Source: Melastoma dodecandrum
Taxonomy: Eukaryota; Streptophyta; Magnoliopsida; Myrtales; Melastomataceae
Direction of reading: 5' to 3'
DNA length: 64,000 bases
Assembly: GCA_029817715.1 (NCBI GenBank)
Contig: JARUPY010000190.1
Location: 2,108,001-2,172,000, forward strand
How positions within the stretch are numbered: the first letter of the stretch is position 1; each line of letters opens with the position of its first letter. This document shows, piece after piece, positions 12,465-24,220 of the stretch. The translations under genes and the position numbers were made by a program. Below the pieces are notes generated by a model that ran no database searches, was not told the origin of the DNA, and saw nothing but the letters and a program-made list of their open reading frames with translations.

Positions 12465-14124
12465 CTATAAGTGCACTGATACAGGCCTACCAGACACTGT
12501 TAATTTGCTTCGCACTGCTACAAATCTCTGTACTGGAACAAGCTTTGTAAGCGGATCAGCTAACTGATCTTCAGAATGAACATGTTGAACTACAAATGAG
12601 CCATCCACTACCTTTTCACTCACAAAATGATAGTCAATCTCCACATGCTTTGTTCTAGCATGAAGAATTGGATTTGTAGTTAGCTGAATAGAGCTTAGAT
12701 TGTCACAGTATAATATAGAAGGCTTCTGGAACTTGACCTGCAGTTCAGTTAACAACTTTTGAAGCCATAGAACTTGGGCTGCACCATTTGCCAACGCCCT
12801 ATACTCTGCCTCTGTACTAGAGCGTGAAACAACTCTCTGTTTCTGTGAGGACCATGATATAAGATTTGACCCAAGAAAGGTACAGTACGCATCTTTGCTT
12901 TTCCAATCATCCGGACAACTTGCCCAATCCGCATCCATAAAGCGTGAGATATTAAAAGAATCCCCAGCAGTAAAGGTTAGTCCATGAGCTTGTACCCTTC
13001 AAATATCGAAGAATTCTTTTCACTGCCTTGAGATGCAAGTGTGTTGGCTGCTGTAAAAACTGACAAGCTTTGTTCACAGCAAAACTGATATCTGGGCAAG
13101 AGTTTGTATAGTATTGAAGAACACCAACTACACTTATGTACTCCGTAGGATCTTCCAGTACATCCCCTTCATATTTAGACAATACACACGATGATGACAT
13201 AGGAGAAGGCATTGGATTACAATCCTGCATTCCTACCCGCTTGGTGATATCAGTAACGTATTTCTCTTTGCATAGACGTAGTACCGAATTGTGTCTGGTC
13301 ACTTCATAACCAAGAAAATAAGACAAGTTCCCAAGATCTTTAAGAGCAAACTGCGAATTTAATTTTGGGAGCAAGCTTGCTCCCTGTCAAAATAATATCA
13401 TTAACATATACCAAAAGAATAACTATACCAACTGGAGAATGTCTGTAAAATAAAGAGGTATCTGACAGAGAGCTCCTGTAACCCCATTTTAACAAACATC
13501 CACTTAACTTCATATACCAAGCTCTTGGGCTCTGTTTGAGGCCATAAAGAGCTTTCTGAAGTTTGCAAATATAGGAGGGAAATTGAGGATGTGCATAGCT
13601 AGGTGGTTGCTCCATTAAACCGTTTCCTGGAGACCTCCATGAAGGAATGCGTTATGCACATCCAGCTATGCCAATTTCCAGTCATATGTCACTGCTAAGG
13701 ATAAAACAACCTTGATTGTTTAGTGCTTTACAACTGGACTAAATGTTTCTGTATAATCCAACCCCTCTGTTTGATGAAACCCTTGGCAACCAATCTTGCC
13801 AAGTTCTCCATTGGATTTCAATTTCACCTTGAACACCCACTTACAACCAATAACCTTTTCAGCTCCAGTGAATGGCACAAGCGCCCAGGTTTCATTCCTC
13901 TGTAATGCAGCAAGTTCACTCTCTATAGCTTCCTTCCAGATAGGTACTGATACTGCCTCAGCCACGAATGTTGGTTCTGTTGGTAGTGAAGGTATAGTAT
14001 GTGGAGCTAGGGGAACTGTAGTGAGTAGGATTTTAGGCTTAAATATACCTGCCTTTGACTTGGTTTGCATAGGGTGAATGTTGATAGATATTGGCACCTG
14101 CACAGGTGGGTTTACCTCTGTCAT
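12465..14124 (-). pseudogene. Copia reverse transcriptase and RNase H remnant
   Basis: Fragments at 13720-14124, 13340-13615, 12952-13374 and 12465-12938 cover RT and RNase H. Markers are CKWVFKVKLKSNGE, LYGLKQSPRAWY, the catalytic box as YVNDIILTGS, and the RNase H segment SSTEAEYRALANGAAQ. The second aspartate of the usual YVDD box is replaced by Asn, which would abolish polymerase activity. Frameshifts separate the pieces. Confidence 0.88.
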
Positions 14125-14406
14125 GGTTGGACTTACCTAGTTAACATCTAAGACTTACTCAGTTGGAGAAACATTATGTAGGTTCGACGGTGAGGTAGAA
14201 ACATCCTTTAAAGAAGTAGAACCAGAACCAGGAAAGGATGGAGTTAGAATTATTGGATTTAAGACAAGTATAGGAGCTGAAGAACCTACAGTTGCAGGAA
14301 GGGAAATGTCATCCTTAAAAGGAAAAACAGATTCAAGAAAACGAACATCACGGGAGACATAGATTTTATTAGTATATCTGTCAAAGCAAACATACTCTTT
14401 ATGAAA

Positions 14407-15732
14407 CTAGCTCTTACCCAAGTAAACACAAGGTTTGGATCTTGGCTCTAGTTTATGAGCATTATAGGATCTAAGGAGAGGAAAACATTGACATCCAAAC
14501 ACTCGCAGCAGAGAATAATCAGGTGTAGCACTGTAGAGAATCTCAAATGGAGTCTTGTGATGTAAAGGTCTAATAGGGAGAACATTGATAAGATTTACTG
14601 ATTCATGGAAAGCATACGGCCAAAAGGACAAGGGAACTTTAGAATGATATAACAAGGTTAGACCAACTTCAACAATATGTCGATTTTTCCTTTCAACTCT
14701 TCCATTTTGTTGGGGAATGTAAGGGCAGGATATTTGATGAATTATTTGTTCAAGATAATTATGAAGAGGTCTATACTCTCCTCCCCAGTCTGAGCGAACC
14801 TTCTGTATAGGCCTTTGAAATTGAGTTTGTATTAGCTGATGGAACTGGAGGAAGGCTAACATTGCCTGAGATTTGGTGTGAAGAAGGTACATCCAGGTAA
14901 ACCGAGTTGCATCATCAACAAACAATATAAAATATCGAGCTCCAGTTACTGATTGAACAGGAGAAGGACCCCAGATGTCTGTATGTATTAATTGAAATGG
15001 TTATGCAGCTTGAGAACTAGACAAAGGAAAAAGTTATTCATGATGTTTACTCAGCACACAAGACTTACACAGATCTAAAACAGAGGATGTAGTGGAAACA
15101 TTAAAAGGAAGAACTCTATGAAGGACGTCTTGATTTGGGTGGCCTAATCTGCAATGCCATGTGTAAGGATCTGCGCCATTGTACTTGGTAAGTAAGATCT
15201 TTGGTGAACCGGATCTTCTAGGATGGTTTTGTGTGGGAGGTGGCAGTCTGTACAGGTCCTGATATGTTGGACCCTGCATGATAGTCCAATTTGTCTTCTT
15301 GTCCTTAATAAGAAAACAATTAGAATGGAATTCATTGAAAACATCATTATCAAGACATATCTTAGACACACTTACTAGACGTTGTGAAAGACTTGGGGTA
15401 TGAAGGACCTGATGAAGGGCTATAGAATTTGAATCAGAACCTAAAACAGTCTGTCCAATATGAGCAATTCTTAATTGATGTCCATTGCCAACCATTACAG
15501 ATGACTCACCCTTGTATGCAGATGCTGTAGTGAGCTCATTTAGGTCAGGAGTAACATGGTGAGTGGCTCCCGAATCCATCAGCCACTCTGAGGTATGAGG
15601 AAGGTCATGGTTGTGTGAAGGCTTCTGTAGAGTGTTCTGTATATCAGGTAGAGGGTAGGTGGATATTTCAGGGTCATAGGGAGGATATTGGATGTTAGTG
15701 TAATGTGTTTGTAGGGGGATAGAGGGAGACAT
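14407..15732 (-). pseudogene. Copia protease and integrase remnant
   Basis: Frame 15034-15732 has the aspartic protease signature (DSGATHHVTP) and the GAG-pre-integrase zinc site (WHCRLGHPNQ, then CKSCVLSKHH). Frame 14407-14925 has the integrase core (FVDDATRFTWMYLL, RSDWGGEY, and IPQQNGRVERKNRH). A gap with stops lies between the two frames. Confidence 0.87.
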
Positions 15733-16720
15733 GCGAAAATAGCATGTTTGAGCTATATGTCCTAACTTAAAGCAAATTTGACACTTTGGTTTAGGTCGAA
15801 ATACGGGTCTGTCAGCCCACTGTGATGACTGTGAAGGAAGATATGGTCTGGGAGGAGGTCTACCAAGTACTCCAGGTTGTTAAGGTGGTGAAGGATAGGA
15901 AGGAGTACGAAAGGAGTTATTTAAATGTTGTTTAGGAGGGATGTAAGCAAAGGCAGGTCTAGGAGAAGCAGAGTAGGGAATGTGAGATGACTGTCTGGGG
16001 TTATGAAGAGGGAAGGAAAATCTCCTTGGCTGAGTTGTACCTGCACCAGAAGTGAGTGAAGAGAATTGAACCTGAGGCAACCCAGACTCAGAAACCTGAC
16101 GTTTCTCTAACCGTATATAAAAATTGAGCAGCAGTTGATGGACTTCTTCAATAGAGGGCTGATCCGGGCAACTGTACACAGCCGTAACAACAGGGTCGTA
16201 TTCTGCTGAAAGTCCCTCAAGCAGATACCATATGTAATCTTTATACCGTACCTTCTCTCCAATGGCACTCAGTTGATCTGAATACATCTTTACTGTGTCA
16301 AGGTATTACTGCATGGTCTTGCCCTCTTTTCGAACCTGCTACAGCTGCATACGAAGGTTAATGACCCGCGTTGTGGAAGTTGATTCATATCTTTGGCGAA
16401 GACTCTCCCAGACTGCGTGTGAGGAGTTGCAGTACACCACTTGGCTGAGTGGCCCTGACGTGAGGGACGAAAACAGGAAGCTCATAATTGATTTGTCCGT
16501 CCTCTGCCAGAGTTTGTACTCCAGATTCACCTCCAGATCCTGAGCATCTAAAAACTGAGAAGGGGGCGTAGTTACTCCGTATACGAAATCCTCATATCCT
16601 CCATCGATGATGGCTGCCAAGACCTGTCCATTCCACATGGTGTAGTTGCCATCGTCCAGCTTCAGAGTGGTGTTGAAGAAACCAGAGGGTATCTGGATAG
16701 GAGCTGGAATTTATGAGCTT
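15733..16720 (-). pseudogene. Copia gag remnant with zinc knuckle
   Basis: Frames 16339-16638 and 15880-16287 carry a UBN2/Copia-type gag (LKLDDGNYTMWNGQVLAAI, AVWESLRQRYESTS). They are followed near 15750-15795 by a complete CCHC zinc knuckle, CQICFKLGHIAQTC, with the CX2CX4HX4C spacing. Stop codons and frame changes separate the pieces, so this is not expressed as one protein. Confidence 0.85.
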
Positions 16721-16838
16721 GAGCCCATCATCACTCCAGAGACATTGGTATGCGAGCTCTGACTGGTTGGTGCTGGCGTAATTGTTGATTTTCCATTTAG
16801 AGAGGGTTAAGGGATCATGGTACCGTCAGCTAGACTGA

Positions 16839-16852
16839 GGACTCTGATACCA
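16839..16852 (-). other. Primer-binding site of Copia element
   Basis: Reads TGGTATCAGAGTCC on the minus strand immediately after the LTR. It is complementary to the 3' end of initiator tRNA-Met, the usual primer for plant Copia elements. Confidence 0.8.
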
Positions 16853-17038
16853 TGACGAACAGATTGAGAGATGAAGTAGAAGAAGAAAAGAAGTGCAGAC
16901 GAAGAACAGAGAAAGCAGAGAAAGAAGAAGAAATGGAAAGGAGGAAGAAGACTCTGTCTATTTTCATATATTCGATAACCAGTGTACATCGATATATATA
17001 TTCTCATGATTACATCCAATTTAGGATAAACCCCAACA
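16853..17038 (-). repeat. 5' LTR of Copia element
   Basis: About 186 bp. On the element strand it begins TGTTGGGGTTTATCC and ends TTCGTCA, directly abutting a tRNA-Met type primer-binding site. An AT-rich stretch with TATATATATC (about 16993-17002) could be its core promoter. No partner LTR was found in the window, so insertion age cannot be estimated. Confidence 0.75.
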
Positions 17039-18621
17039 ATAGAAAAGGAATCTTTGGTAGTGTGAAATGCATCTGTATTAACTCCAGCTAACGACTTCAA
17101 CAGTACAGCAGCACCAACAGCAACACTCCCATTCTCATCCTCTTTATAACAAACTTCGGGGCAGGCCAATCCTTTGGACTGGGCTTCCTATATCACACCA
17201 TCCTCCGATCCTTCAGCCCAACACTTCTTCAGCCCAACATTGAGTTAGTTCTCGATTAGTTTGAGAGTCGGTCGTAGAGCTTAACAACCAAAGTTTAATC
17301 ATTCTCCTTTCACTTAAACCTGCCCGCCTCTGTTCTTGGTAGTTTTCATCTGCAAGTTGTAGATTTGCAATCTGAAGCAGGGGCACAGATTGCAGCAGGA
17401 TGAGCTACGGAAGAAACTCAAGTTTGATGAATCCCAAAGAGTCCCTGCAGAAACGAGCATCATCGGCCCTGGGAGGAATGCGGGGGTGGTCTGCTTTAGT
17501 TGTTGGCATGAGGAGGGGCCATTTCTCTTTACCAGTTCAGAATGAAGAAACTAGAAAAGCAAGGGAACTAACTCATCACAGATTTAAAAGCAAAAGCATA
17601 AATACACTTCAGTTTTATGACATTCAAGGTAGGGAATGATTTTTGGTTCATCCTGGTCTGTTGTTCTGACACAACAATCCAAATTGGGGTTAACACTACC
17701 AAGCCGTTTGAACTGTAAGAAAATTTTTTTCCCAGATGGGTTTTATCTGTCCTGCCCTGGGACTTTGCAGCAAATGGGAGCAAATGGATGTTCTCAGGAC
17801 TTCATGTCAACCCATTTTTTTCTATTACCCAACTCCATTTTTTCCAATTATGTAGTCGACAGATCCGTACATCCGACCTGGGCTTTGTCTTTGCCTCTTG
17901 GGTGCAATCAGGAGTCGATCAAAACCCATAAGTTTTATAGATTCTTTCTGGTGCTGTCCCCATGTTGAGTTGATCGAGTTTTGAATGGGGAAGAAGAAAA
18001 GAAATGCTACCACCATTTTCTATCCGCTCCCAACCACATGATAAATGCTGTCCTGAAAGGACACATGCCAGTAGCTTGCTCACCAGTTTCGCATGATTGA
18101 ATGGCAGGCCAGGAAACTAAACTTCCCAGAACCCGACTTTCTGGTAAAAAGAGGAGAGGAAGGTCATTGTCACGTGTTCCTCGTCTTGCAGCCAACTACA
18201 TCATTCAATTGGTCGTAATGCAACTACTCTGCTGCTAAAACATTAACAGACAAGATGCAGACAGTACGAGGAATTCTGGGTACACCCTAAAGCTTTGGCT
18301 TCAACAGTTTTCTCACCAAACTATTTTGAATTGAGCTTATGACAAGGTTGAGATAACCAAAATTACATACATATGTGAAAAGAAAAACTTATACTCCCGA
18401 GAATTTATCCTTACGGGGTGGGGGGGGGGGGAGGCGGATCTTTGCCACAAAAATTCATTGTAATTGCTGAACTACTCGGTTAGATATCTGGTTTTTCCTT
18501 TTCTTATCTTCTTACATGGCCAGCTCCCCTGTCGCTAAGTAGAACGCTGGGGACGGGCTTTTCCTAATAAGTAGGATGAGCTACGCCTATGGACAGAGTT
18601 TTAGATGTACCTTGACAGAGC
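17039..18621. other. Intergenic flank of Copia element; possible gene fragment at left end
   Basis: Between 17039 and about 17175, the minus strand has an open frame beginning ACPEVCYKEDENGS and continuing AVLLKSLAGVNTDAF. It ends exactly where the LTR begins. It may be a piece of a host gene split by the insertion, but I do not recognise it. The rest shows no gene. A G-homopolymer tract lies at about 18418-18431. The 3' UTR of the bHLH gene should lie at the right end. Confidence 0.35.
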
Positions 18622-20433
18622 CTAGCTGACTGACGATAGTGGCTGCAAGGAATTGGATTCCCGGGCAAATGCAGCGGTTAACTTCTCTTTGGTCATTTGC
18701 TCAGATCCCTGTGTCTTGATCACAAATGTATGGAACACGGTGTCGTTGGCCGTCGTCAGTTTGGAATCTAGGACCGTGATCTGTGCCTCTTCGAATGCTT
18801 GGATGACTCTTAATGCGGGATGCGAGTCCAACGGGCAGGTCACCTTCACAATCACCTCGTCGCCCGCTGACTGGATATCGATTTGTCGAACTTGACTCGC
18901 GTTCTCGGATTTTCGTTCGGCCACGACACCGGAACTGGTTCCAGGGCGGTCCCTCTCGGCTTCCAGGACTCTGAGCTTCGCCTGCAGTTCGTTGATGTAG
19001 GCAATGGCATCTCCCAGTAAGGAGGCTTTGTCCATCTTGGATATGTTGGGCACGACAGCACGTAAGGCATAGAACCGCTGGTTCAGCTTCTCCCGTCTCT
19101 GCCTTTCGGCTTCTACATGATTGAGAGGCTCGTCTCTCCCGTTTGCCGGCTTCCTGCCCCTCTTTCGTGGCCTCCTATCATCACCCCCTAATGGATCATC
19201 CTTGCAAGAAGCTTCAACATCATCCGAATTCTCAGACTCCGGAACGATTGGCCTGACCGTAACAGATGGCCTGGAAGAGGCCCCAGTAAAATCAATTTGC
19301 ATTTGGACCTGCTTTTTCGGTGGGTAATGCTTCGCGCCAAGATTATCTCTTCCGCCATTGGCATACTCTTGTAATGTGCCAGCTGATGACTGAAGACTGA
19401 ACAGATCAACTGGTGCAGATTGTTTAACACCATGACCATGTGACCAACTCAATCCATGTGTACCGACTTTAGGCATCCCGAATCCATTAGGGTAGGTTTC
19501 CCATGCCGGTCCCTGATCCATTTTCCTAACAGGTAGCTTCTCCCTAAAGGGCACAACAGTAGTACTCGAGCTCAAGTTTTGCCCGAAAACTTTTGAGACC
19601 CGTTCGACCTTCTCCGAGGTGCTGATGGCGAAGAACGGCTCGTCCTTCTTTTCACTCACGACCGGCACAACGTCGGCAGGCTTAATCGGCGGCACAAAGG
19701 AACTGGTCGAGAAGGAAGATCGTAGGGACTGCAAAACGTCCAGGCTCTCGGGCACAGTTCTCACCGAACCCAATTCCAGTACCCCAACATCAGTAGGAAC
19801 CATAACTATAGTCTGTATACCGGCAGATTTTGCGAGAAATGACCGTACACAGTATTCGGAAACTGACCGGGTCACGTCGGACACCCACACATGCCTTCCG
19901 GAAGCAAAGCATTTGCCAGGGCCTCCTTCCCCCTCAGGAAACAAGAAGTACATGGATGCGAGGAAGAGCATCTCAATGTCCGTTACTCGGTCGAGCACTA
20001 GAGCATAGTTATCCTCATCCGATTCGCCGAAAACGGTATGCAACTTGTGCAGGACTCTCTTCCTCAGCCTCTGCCGGTTCTCGTCCTCGATCCTCAGACC
20101 ACCGAGCCCTTTCCCTTCCGGTTCCTCCCCATCCCTCGGTTCCCTACACGAACCGTCACCCCACCCCAGAAGCCAATCCCCAGATTTCGACCTCGAGACC
20201 TGCCAGAAGATGGCGTAATTCCAGCTAAAATTCGAGGAATTGGGTCGATCCACCAGATCGGAAAGCTTGTTCTGCAAATCCTCATCGCTCCCGAGGGCCA
20301 AGAGCATGCTCTGATTCGAGAAGGCGCTCGAGACCAAGTAATCGAAGGCCCTGGCGCCGATCACCGAGGCAACCGCCGCCTTCTCCTCGTTGTCCCAACC
20401 ATTCTCCCCAAACACACCCAGCTCAACCTTCAT
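18622..20433 (-). CDS. BHLH13: JAM2/bHLH13-type MYC-like transcription factor (JA repressor class)
   Basis: Intronless, 603 residues. The N-terminal bHLH-MYC_N domain contains the JAZ-interaction region and [20 protein letters not shown] (about residues 66-85), followed by [11 protein letters not shown]. The middle is low in complexity. A basic stretch [18 protein letters not shown] precedes the bHLH domain at about 438-487 ([36 protein letters not shown]). An ACT-like dimerisation domain follows at about 515-590. The [20 protein letters not shown] start and domain layout match Arabidopsis bHLH13/JAM2 and its paralogues. These bind G-box elements, compete with MYC2 and dampen jasmonate responses. 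Assignment within the JAM1/2/3 group is by similarity to remembered family members, so the exact paralogue is uncertain. Confidence 0.93.
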   Translation of the reverse strand: MKVELGVFGENGWDNEEKAAVASVIGARAFDYLVSSAFSNQSMLLALGSDEDLQNKLSDLVDRPNSSNFSWNYAIFWQVSRSKSGDWLLGWGDGSCREPRDGEEPEGKGLGGLRIEDENRQRLRKRVLHKLHTVFGESDEDNYALVLDRVTDIEMLFLASMYFLFPEGEGGPGKCFASGRHVWVSDVTRSVSEYCVRSFLAKSAGIQTIVMVPTDVGVLELGSVRTVPESLDVLQSLRSSFSTSSFVPPIKPADVVPVVSEKKDEPFFAISTSEKVERVSKVFGQNLSSSTTVVPFREKLPVRKMDQGPAWETYPNGFGMPKVGTHGLSWSHGHGVKQSAPVDLFSLQSSAGTLQEYANGGRDNLGAKHYPPKKQVQMQIDFTGASSRPSVTVRPIVPESENSDDVEASCKDDPLGGDDRRPRKRGRKPANGRDEPLNHVEAERQRREKLNQRFYALRAVVPNISKMDKASLLGDAIAYINELQAKLRVLEAERDRPGTSSGVVAERKSENASQVRQIDIQSAGDEVIVKVTCPLDSHPALRVIQAFEEAQITVLDSKLTTANDTVFHTFVIKTQGSEQMTKEKLTAAFARESNSLQPLSSVS

Positions 20434-21877
20434 CCCTTATCCACCCCCAACACCAAAACAACCCCAAAAGCTCAACGCGACAGGAATACCCCACAAACAA
20501 CCAGCCAACCCAGATCTGACATCAACCTACAAAACCCCCACTCCGAAAGGAAACGACAGCCGCCATGCATTTCATATTGGGAACGGAAGAAACGACAACA
20601 CCATCCCGGCAGCCCTCTCTCAGCGAGGAACCACCCACCACCCAAAAAACAAGAAAATATCAGATCTTGACTATTCTCAAACCACAAGGCGGGAGCAAGG
20701 AATCGGAATCGCTGGGAGCACACGGGAACGAAAAAGAAAGCGAACGGGCACAGACGAAACCCACCAATTCAAGCTCCAAACAAGTCGACGAGGAGAAAAA
20801 AACAATGGAGGGGATGGGACTCCGGAAGGAAAAGCAAAAGTTTATTAAGAAAAGAAAATGGGAAAAAGTTTGGGAACGGAAAAGAAGAAACGAGATTTCA
20901 TCTAATATATAAACATCTTCTTTCCCTTCCGCCGGGGCGGGGTGTGTGGACCAAAAGTGCTTTTAACCCACCCTTCGGTTTAAGGTTTTCTGTCGGAACT
21001 CAACATCACGAAACACATGCGACGCGTTCAGTTACGGTTTTTAGTTTAGGATGAGTCTTCAGTTTCACTTCTGTAAGAAAATACTATCATATACTGAATT
21101 TCATGTATTTTCTTGGTACTTAATTTTGATGAGGTTAGGTGGGTGGGGAGATGTAGGCGTGGACCGCGTGAAGCTCATTCTTGAGAAACTGAGCCAGAGC
21201 CACCACATGCATCGCCATCATCAGGTAGCTTGTGACTCCATTTATCCCGACACCCCCCCGGGCATGACTGTGAGCATGTCTTGATTGATCGATCGATCCT
21301 CGTCCTATTCTTTCCCGATGGAGTTATTTCGGTTAGACATAAGGACGTGAGCAATCAACGAAACATGGTATCGTTGGTTCATGCGTCAAGCACCCCCTGA
21401 CTTGTTATTAACGTATTATGATCACCCGCTATCGAAATTCTTGAAATAACTGTCGATGGTTTACGCGTTTGTGTTTGGTCAAAAAAAGAGACGGATGAGG
21501 TAACAACAAGCGCACGCTCCCCACGTGTTTGTCGGATCGGTCCATTCGTATCACATGCTCTTTTTAAGATGATAACATTATTCAATTCAAAAATTTCATC
21601 CCCAAATTGCGATGTTAAAAGGGAGTGTGTGTTAGGATTATGACCAACACGTGTCTTTAAAACTTAACCTCCCCCCTCCCTCTTTTTTAGGATTGGCCGG
21701 TAGTTGGGCTGTCCCCTTACCACGACACGGCAAGGAAAAAGATGTGTCTCTGTGTGTGTGTGTAAGAAAAGTCGCATTTGGCTTAGATTCATCGCCCGAG
21801 CCTCGATTATACTCGAAGCTCACGGGTTACGAACGTGTTGCCCAGCCTCCGGTCCTAAGTTATTCGTTCTCGGTTTT
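20434..21877. other. Intergenic: 5' region of bHLH13-like gene
   Basis: The first roughly 480 bp next to the gene are probably its 5' UTR and promoter. The rest is gene-free, with a GATCGATCGATC run near 21286-21298 and a short (TG)n run near 21748-21762. Overlapping open frames on the plus strand have no domain features. Confidence 0.45.
20905..20914 (-). promoter_or_regulatory. Possible TATA box of bHLH13-like gene
   Basis: TTTATATATT on the minus strand, about 470 bp upstream of the start codon. Use of this box would imply a 5' UTR of roughly 440 nt, which is long but known for this class. Confidence 0.35.
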
Positions 21878-22137
21878 TGTTGGGAATAGTCTCACACCGA
21901 ATAGAAACAAGCTTGGGCAATTGCATATAATGAGTTGGGACCATTCACCTAATTGCTAGCTTTTAGATGAAGGGTAACCCAATCACGATTTCTAATATGA
22001 TATCAGAGCAAAGTTAGTCCCGTCGGACAAAGATTCCGAACGAGGATACCCCATCCTCGGATAAAAAACCCGATGTGGGACTAAGGGGAGGCATTGGGAA
22101 TAGTCCCACACCAAATAAAAACAAGCCCTTCAAATCA
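21878..22137 (+). mobile_element. TRIM-like miniature LTR retrotransposon
   Basis: A first LTR-like segment begins TGTTGGGAATAGTCTCACACC at 21878 and runs about 120 bp. A tRNA-Met type primer-binding site TGATATCAGAGC (21998-22009; consensus TGGTATCAGAGC) follows directly. An internal part of only about 75 bp comes next, then a purine tract (AAGGGGAGG, 22083-22091), and the repeat restarts as TTGGGAATAGTCCCACACC at 22094. The two repeat starts match over about 33 bp with three differences, then diverge, so the right LTR looks truncated or replaced. It has no coding capacity, as expected for a TRIM. A further GGTATCAGAGG word near 22169 suggests related debris. Confidence 0.6.
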
Positions 22138-24220
22138 CCGGTCCCCGGATACATTCGTTCGCGGTTCGCGGTATCAGAGGAATTCCGTTCGAACGCTCTT
22201 TTGCCAATGTTTGGCAGGAGAGAACTAACTTGCCTCGGGCCACCGACAAGCAACCTCTATTCTTTGACCCGGCATTCTCTTCTCAGTCGTCGTCGTCGTC
22301 GTCCCAACCTTTTCTCTCCTCCCGTTTCTGCCAACCACTCCCACCATTTCGATTCGGACACGGGAGGAAAAGAAGAACGAAGGGAAAGCGACGCGGCACC
22401 ACCGAGTTTCATCGTGAAAAACCTGATGCAGTGGAGCCCTCCCTGGTCAATCAGGAGTAAAAGAAAAACCAATACCGATACTTCTTCGATGATGGTGGCG
22501 GCAGTGGTGTTGGTTTCGGTTTTCACGTGGCTTCGTTGTTTGTTTCGCTATTTTGTCTATGGCTTCATGTTTGGTAGAGATAGACGATGGGAATCGTTCG
22601 TCAGACGTGTCGGATGAATCCTCGTACGAGAAGCTGTTGTGATACAATGTCACGTTTTCAGGAGGCATCGGGAAACCCTCGAAACTTTCGAGAAAAGCTT
22701 AGGAAGAACCAAAACACGCTATCAAAAATTCAATGTGCACATGTTAAAAGACCTTCCGTCGTTCCAGCTGTGACCTTTTCGCTCTCGTGACGCGCCCCCC
22801 CATGGCCCCCAATTCCATTATTATAACAGCGATGTCCGAATCGGTGCCGCGCTGTAAAGGGATGTGGACTGAAGAAACTGCGACTTCCATTGTCGACCGA
22901 TGGCTTGCTGTAATATCGTGAGGGAGAAAAAGAGAGACAGAGAGACGTGTTGTGCTACATCGAAGAGAAAGGCCCTTGCTATTTTAGCACAGCGACGCGG
23001 AAATGGCACTGTTTCCTCCTCCCTTTGAGAGCGATGCTGTGACCGAGGTTCGGAATTTGTATGGCTTATTCGCTCGAAAAGTAAGCAAGTAGAGAATATA
23101 TGGACACTAGGAGTTCGATTTTGGAATCCTGACCGTGGTCATCAGTTTCTTGTATGACCCAAGATGTTCTTACCAAAACAAGACTTATGGATCATGACAT
23201 TAACCTTAAAATGATTCACAATAAAAGGATTGAGTATAGAGTTGAACGCTTGAACACGAGAGAAAGAAAACAAAGGGCAATAGATAACCTTAAAGTCCTA
23301 CAGGAACAAAAATCCCTATTTATACTAAACTAATGACTAAAACCGCTACGCTTAGCGTGAACCAACGGTCGCGAGTGATGCAAGTGTGACTGCCGACGAT
23401 CAATCACGTCTTCTTTGACCGAGCGGTTATCCCGCGTTCTTCTCTCCTATGTCGTTCTCTCCTCATGACGAGTTAGTCCCTATTTTCACTCCATGTTAGC
23501 CACATACTTTTCCGATCAGACTTCAAAATCAATTAATCTCGATCGAGGAGCACGTTTCTTTGTGTCAACAAGCCTAAGTGCCGTTTTTCCAAATGAACTC
23601 TAACGATGACAGCGGTTTGTTCGGGTATGGTTGTATATTCATATCGGGTTGCAGTTCAGATGCTGCATCAAATATCAGCGTATCAAAAAGGATTCCCCAA
23701 CAATCAGATTCCAGCAAGATCAAGGCGCACAGTTACCGCCCACGCTGCAGAAAAGAAAATGAACACCGAAAGTAATGTATTTCGAGCCGTGTTAACACTT
23801 CCGCCAAGCTGGAAAACTAGTTCTTCTCGAAAAGAAGAGATTCTTTTTTGAGACAATATATTTAGAGGAGGCAACTACTGTTCTTAAAGAGTCTTGTGGC
23901 CACACAACAAGCAGAAATTATTGGCCTCGAACCAGACTCGGGGCTTTAGGCTTTCGTTCGCCTGCTCTTGTAGTCTTCTCATTGGCTTGAACACATATTC
24001 ATTCCCCACGTTGGAACTGTGGACCACGATTGATTCTCTTTCGAAATGATGAAGTCCGTATAGCTCAGGTTCAGGCGGTCCATGGCATCTTTTCCACAGG
24101 GACATGGAACTAAATGACAAAGACTTTGATGTCTTGATCCAATGAAAAGGATTAGGACTCTTGCCCCCCCATATCAAGCCTCTCCTCTGCACAGGTTCGG
24201 TCTCTTCACTGAAGTGTGAG
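22138..24220. other. Intergenic, gene-free
   Basis: Mixed unique and repeat-like sequence. The segment around 23225-23520 resembles an old LTR in composition but has no partner. A few small open frames on both strands lack any recognisable motif. The right end should include the promoter of the DUF688 gene. Confidence 0.4.

Larger units (their letters stand above)
12465..17038 (-). mobile_element. Decayed Ty1/Copia LTR retrotransposon
   Basis: The element lies on the minus strand, with its 5' LTR at high coordinates. Order from 5' to 3': LTR (16853-17038), primer-binding site, gag, protease, integrase, reverse transcriptase and RNase H. This order, with integrase before RT, is diagnostic of Copia. 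The coding sequence is broken into at least eight frames by stops and frameshifts. It ends at 12465, shortly after RNase H, and no second LTR is recognisable, so the 3' end is truncated or diverged beyond recognition by eye. Confidence 0.9.

Noticed and set aside
22075..22617. 180-codon open frame on the plus strand
   Set aside because: It begins inside the TRIM-like element and has no domain features; likely random.
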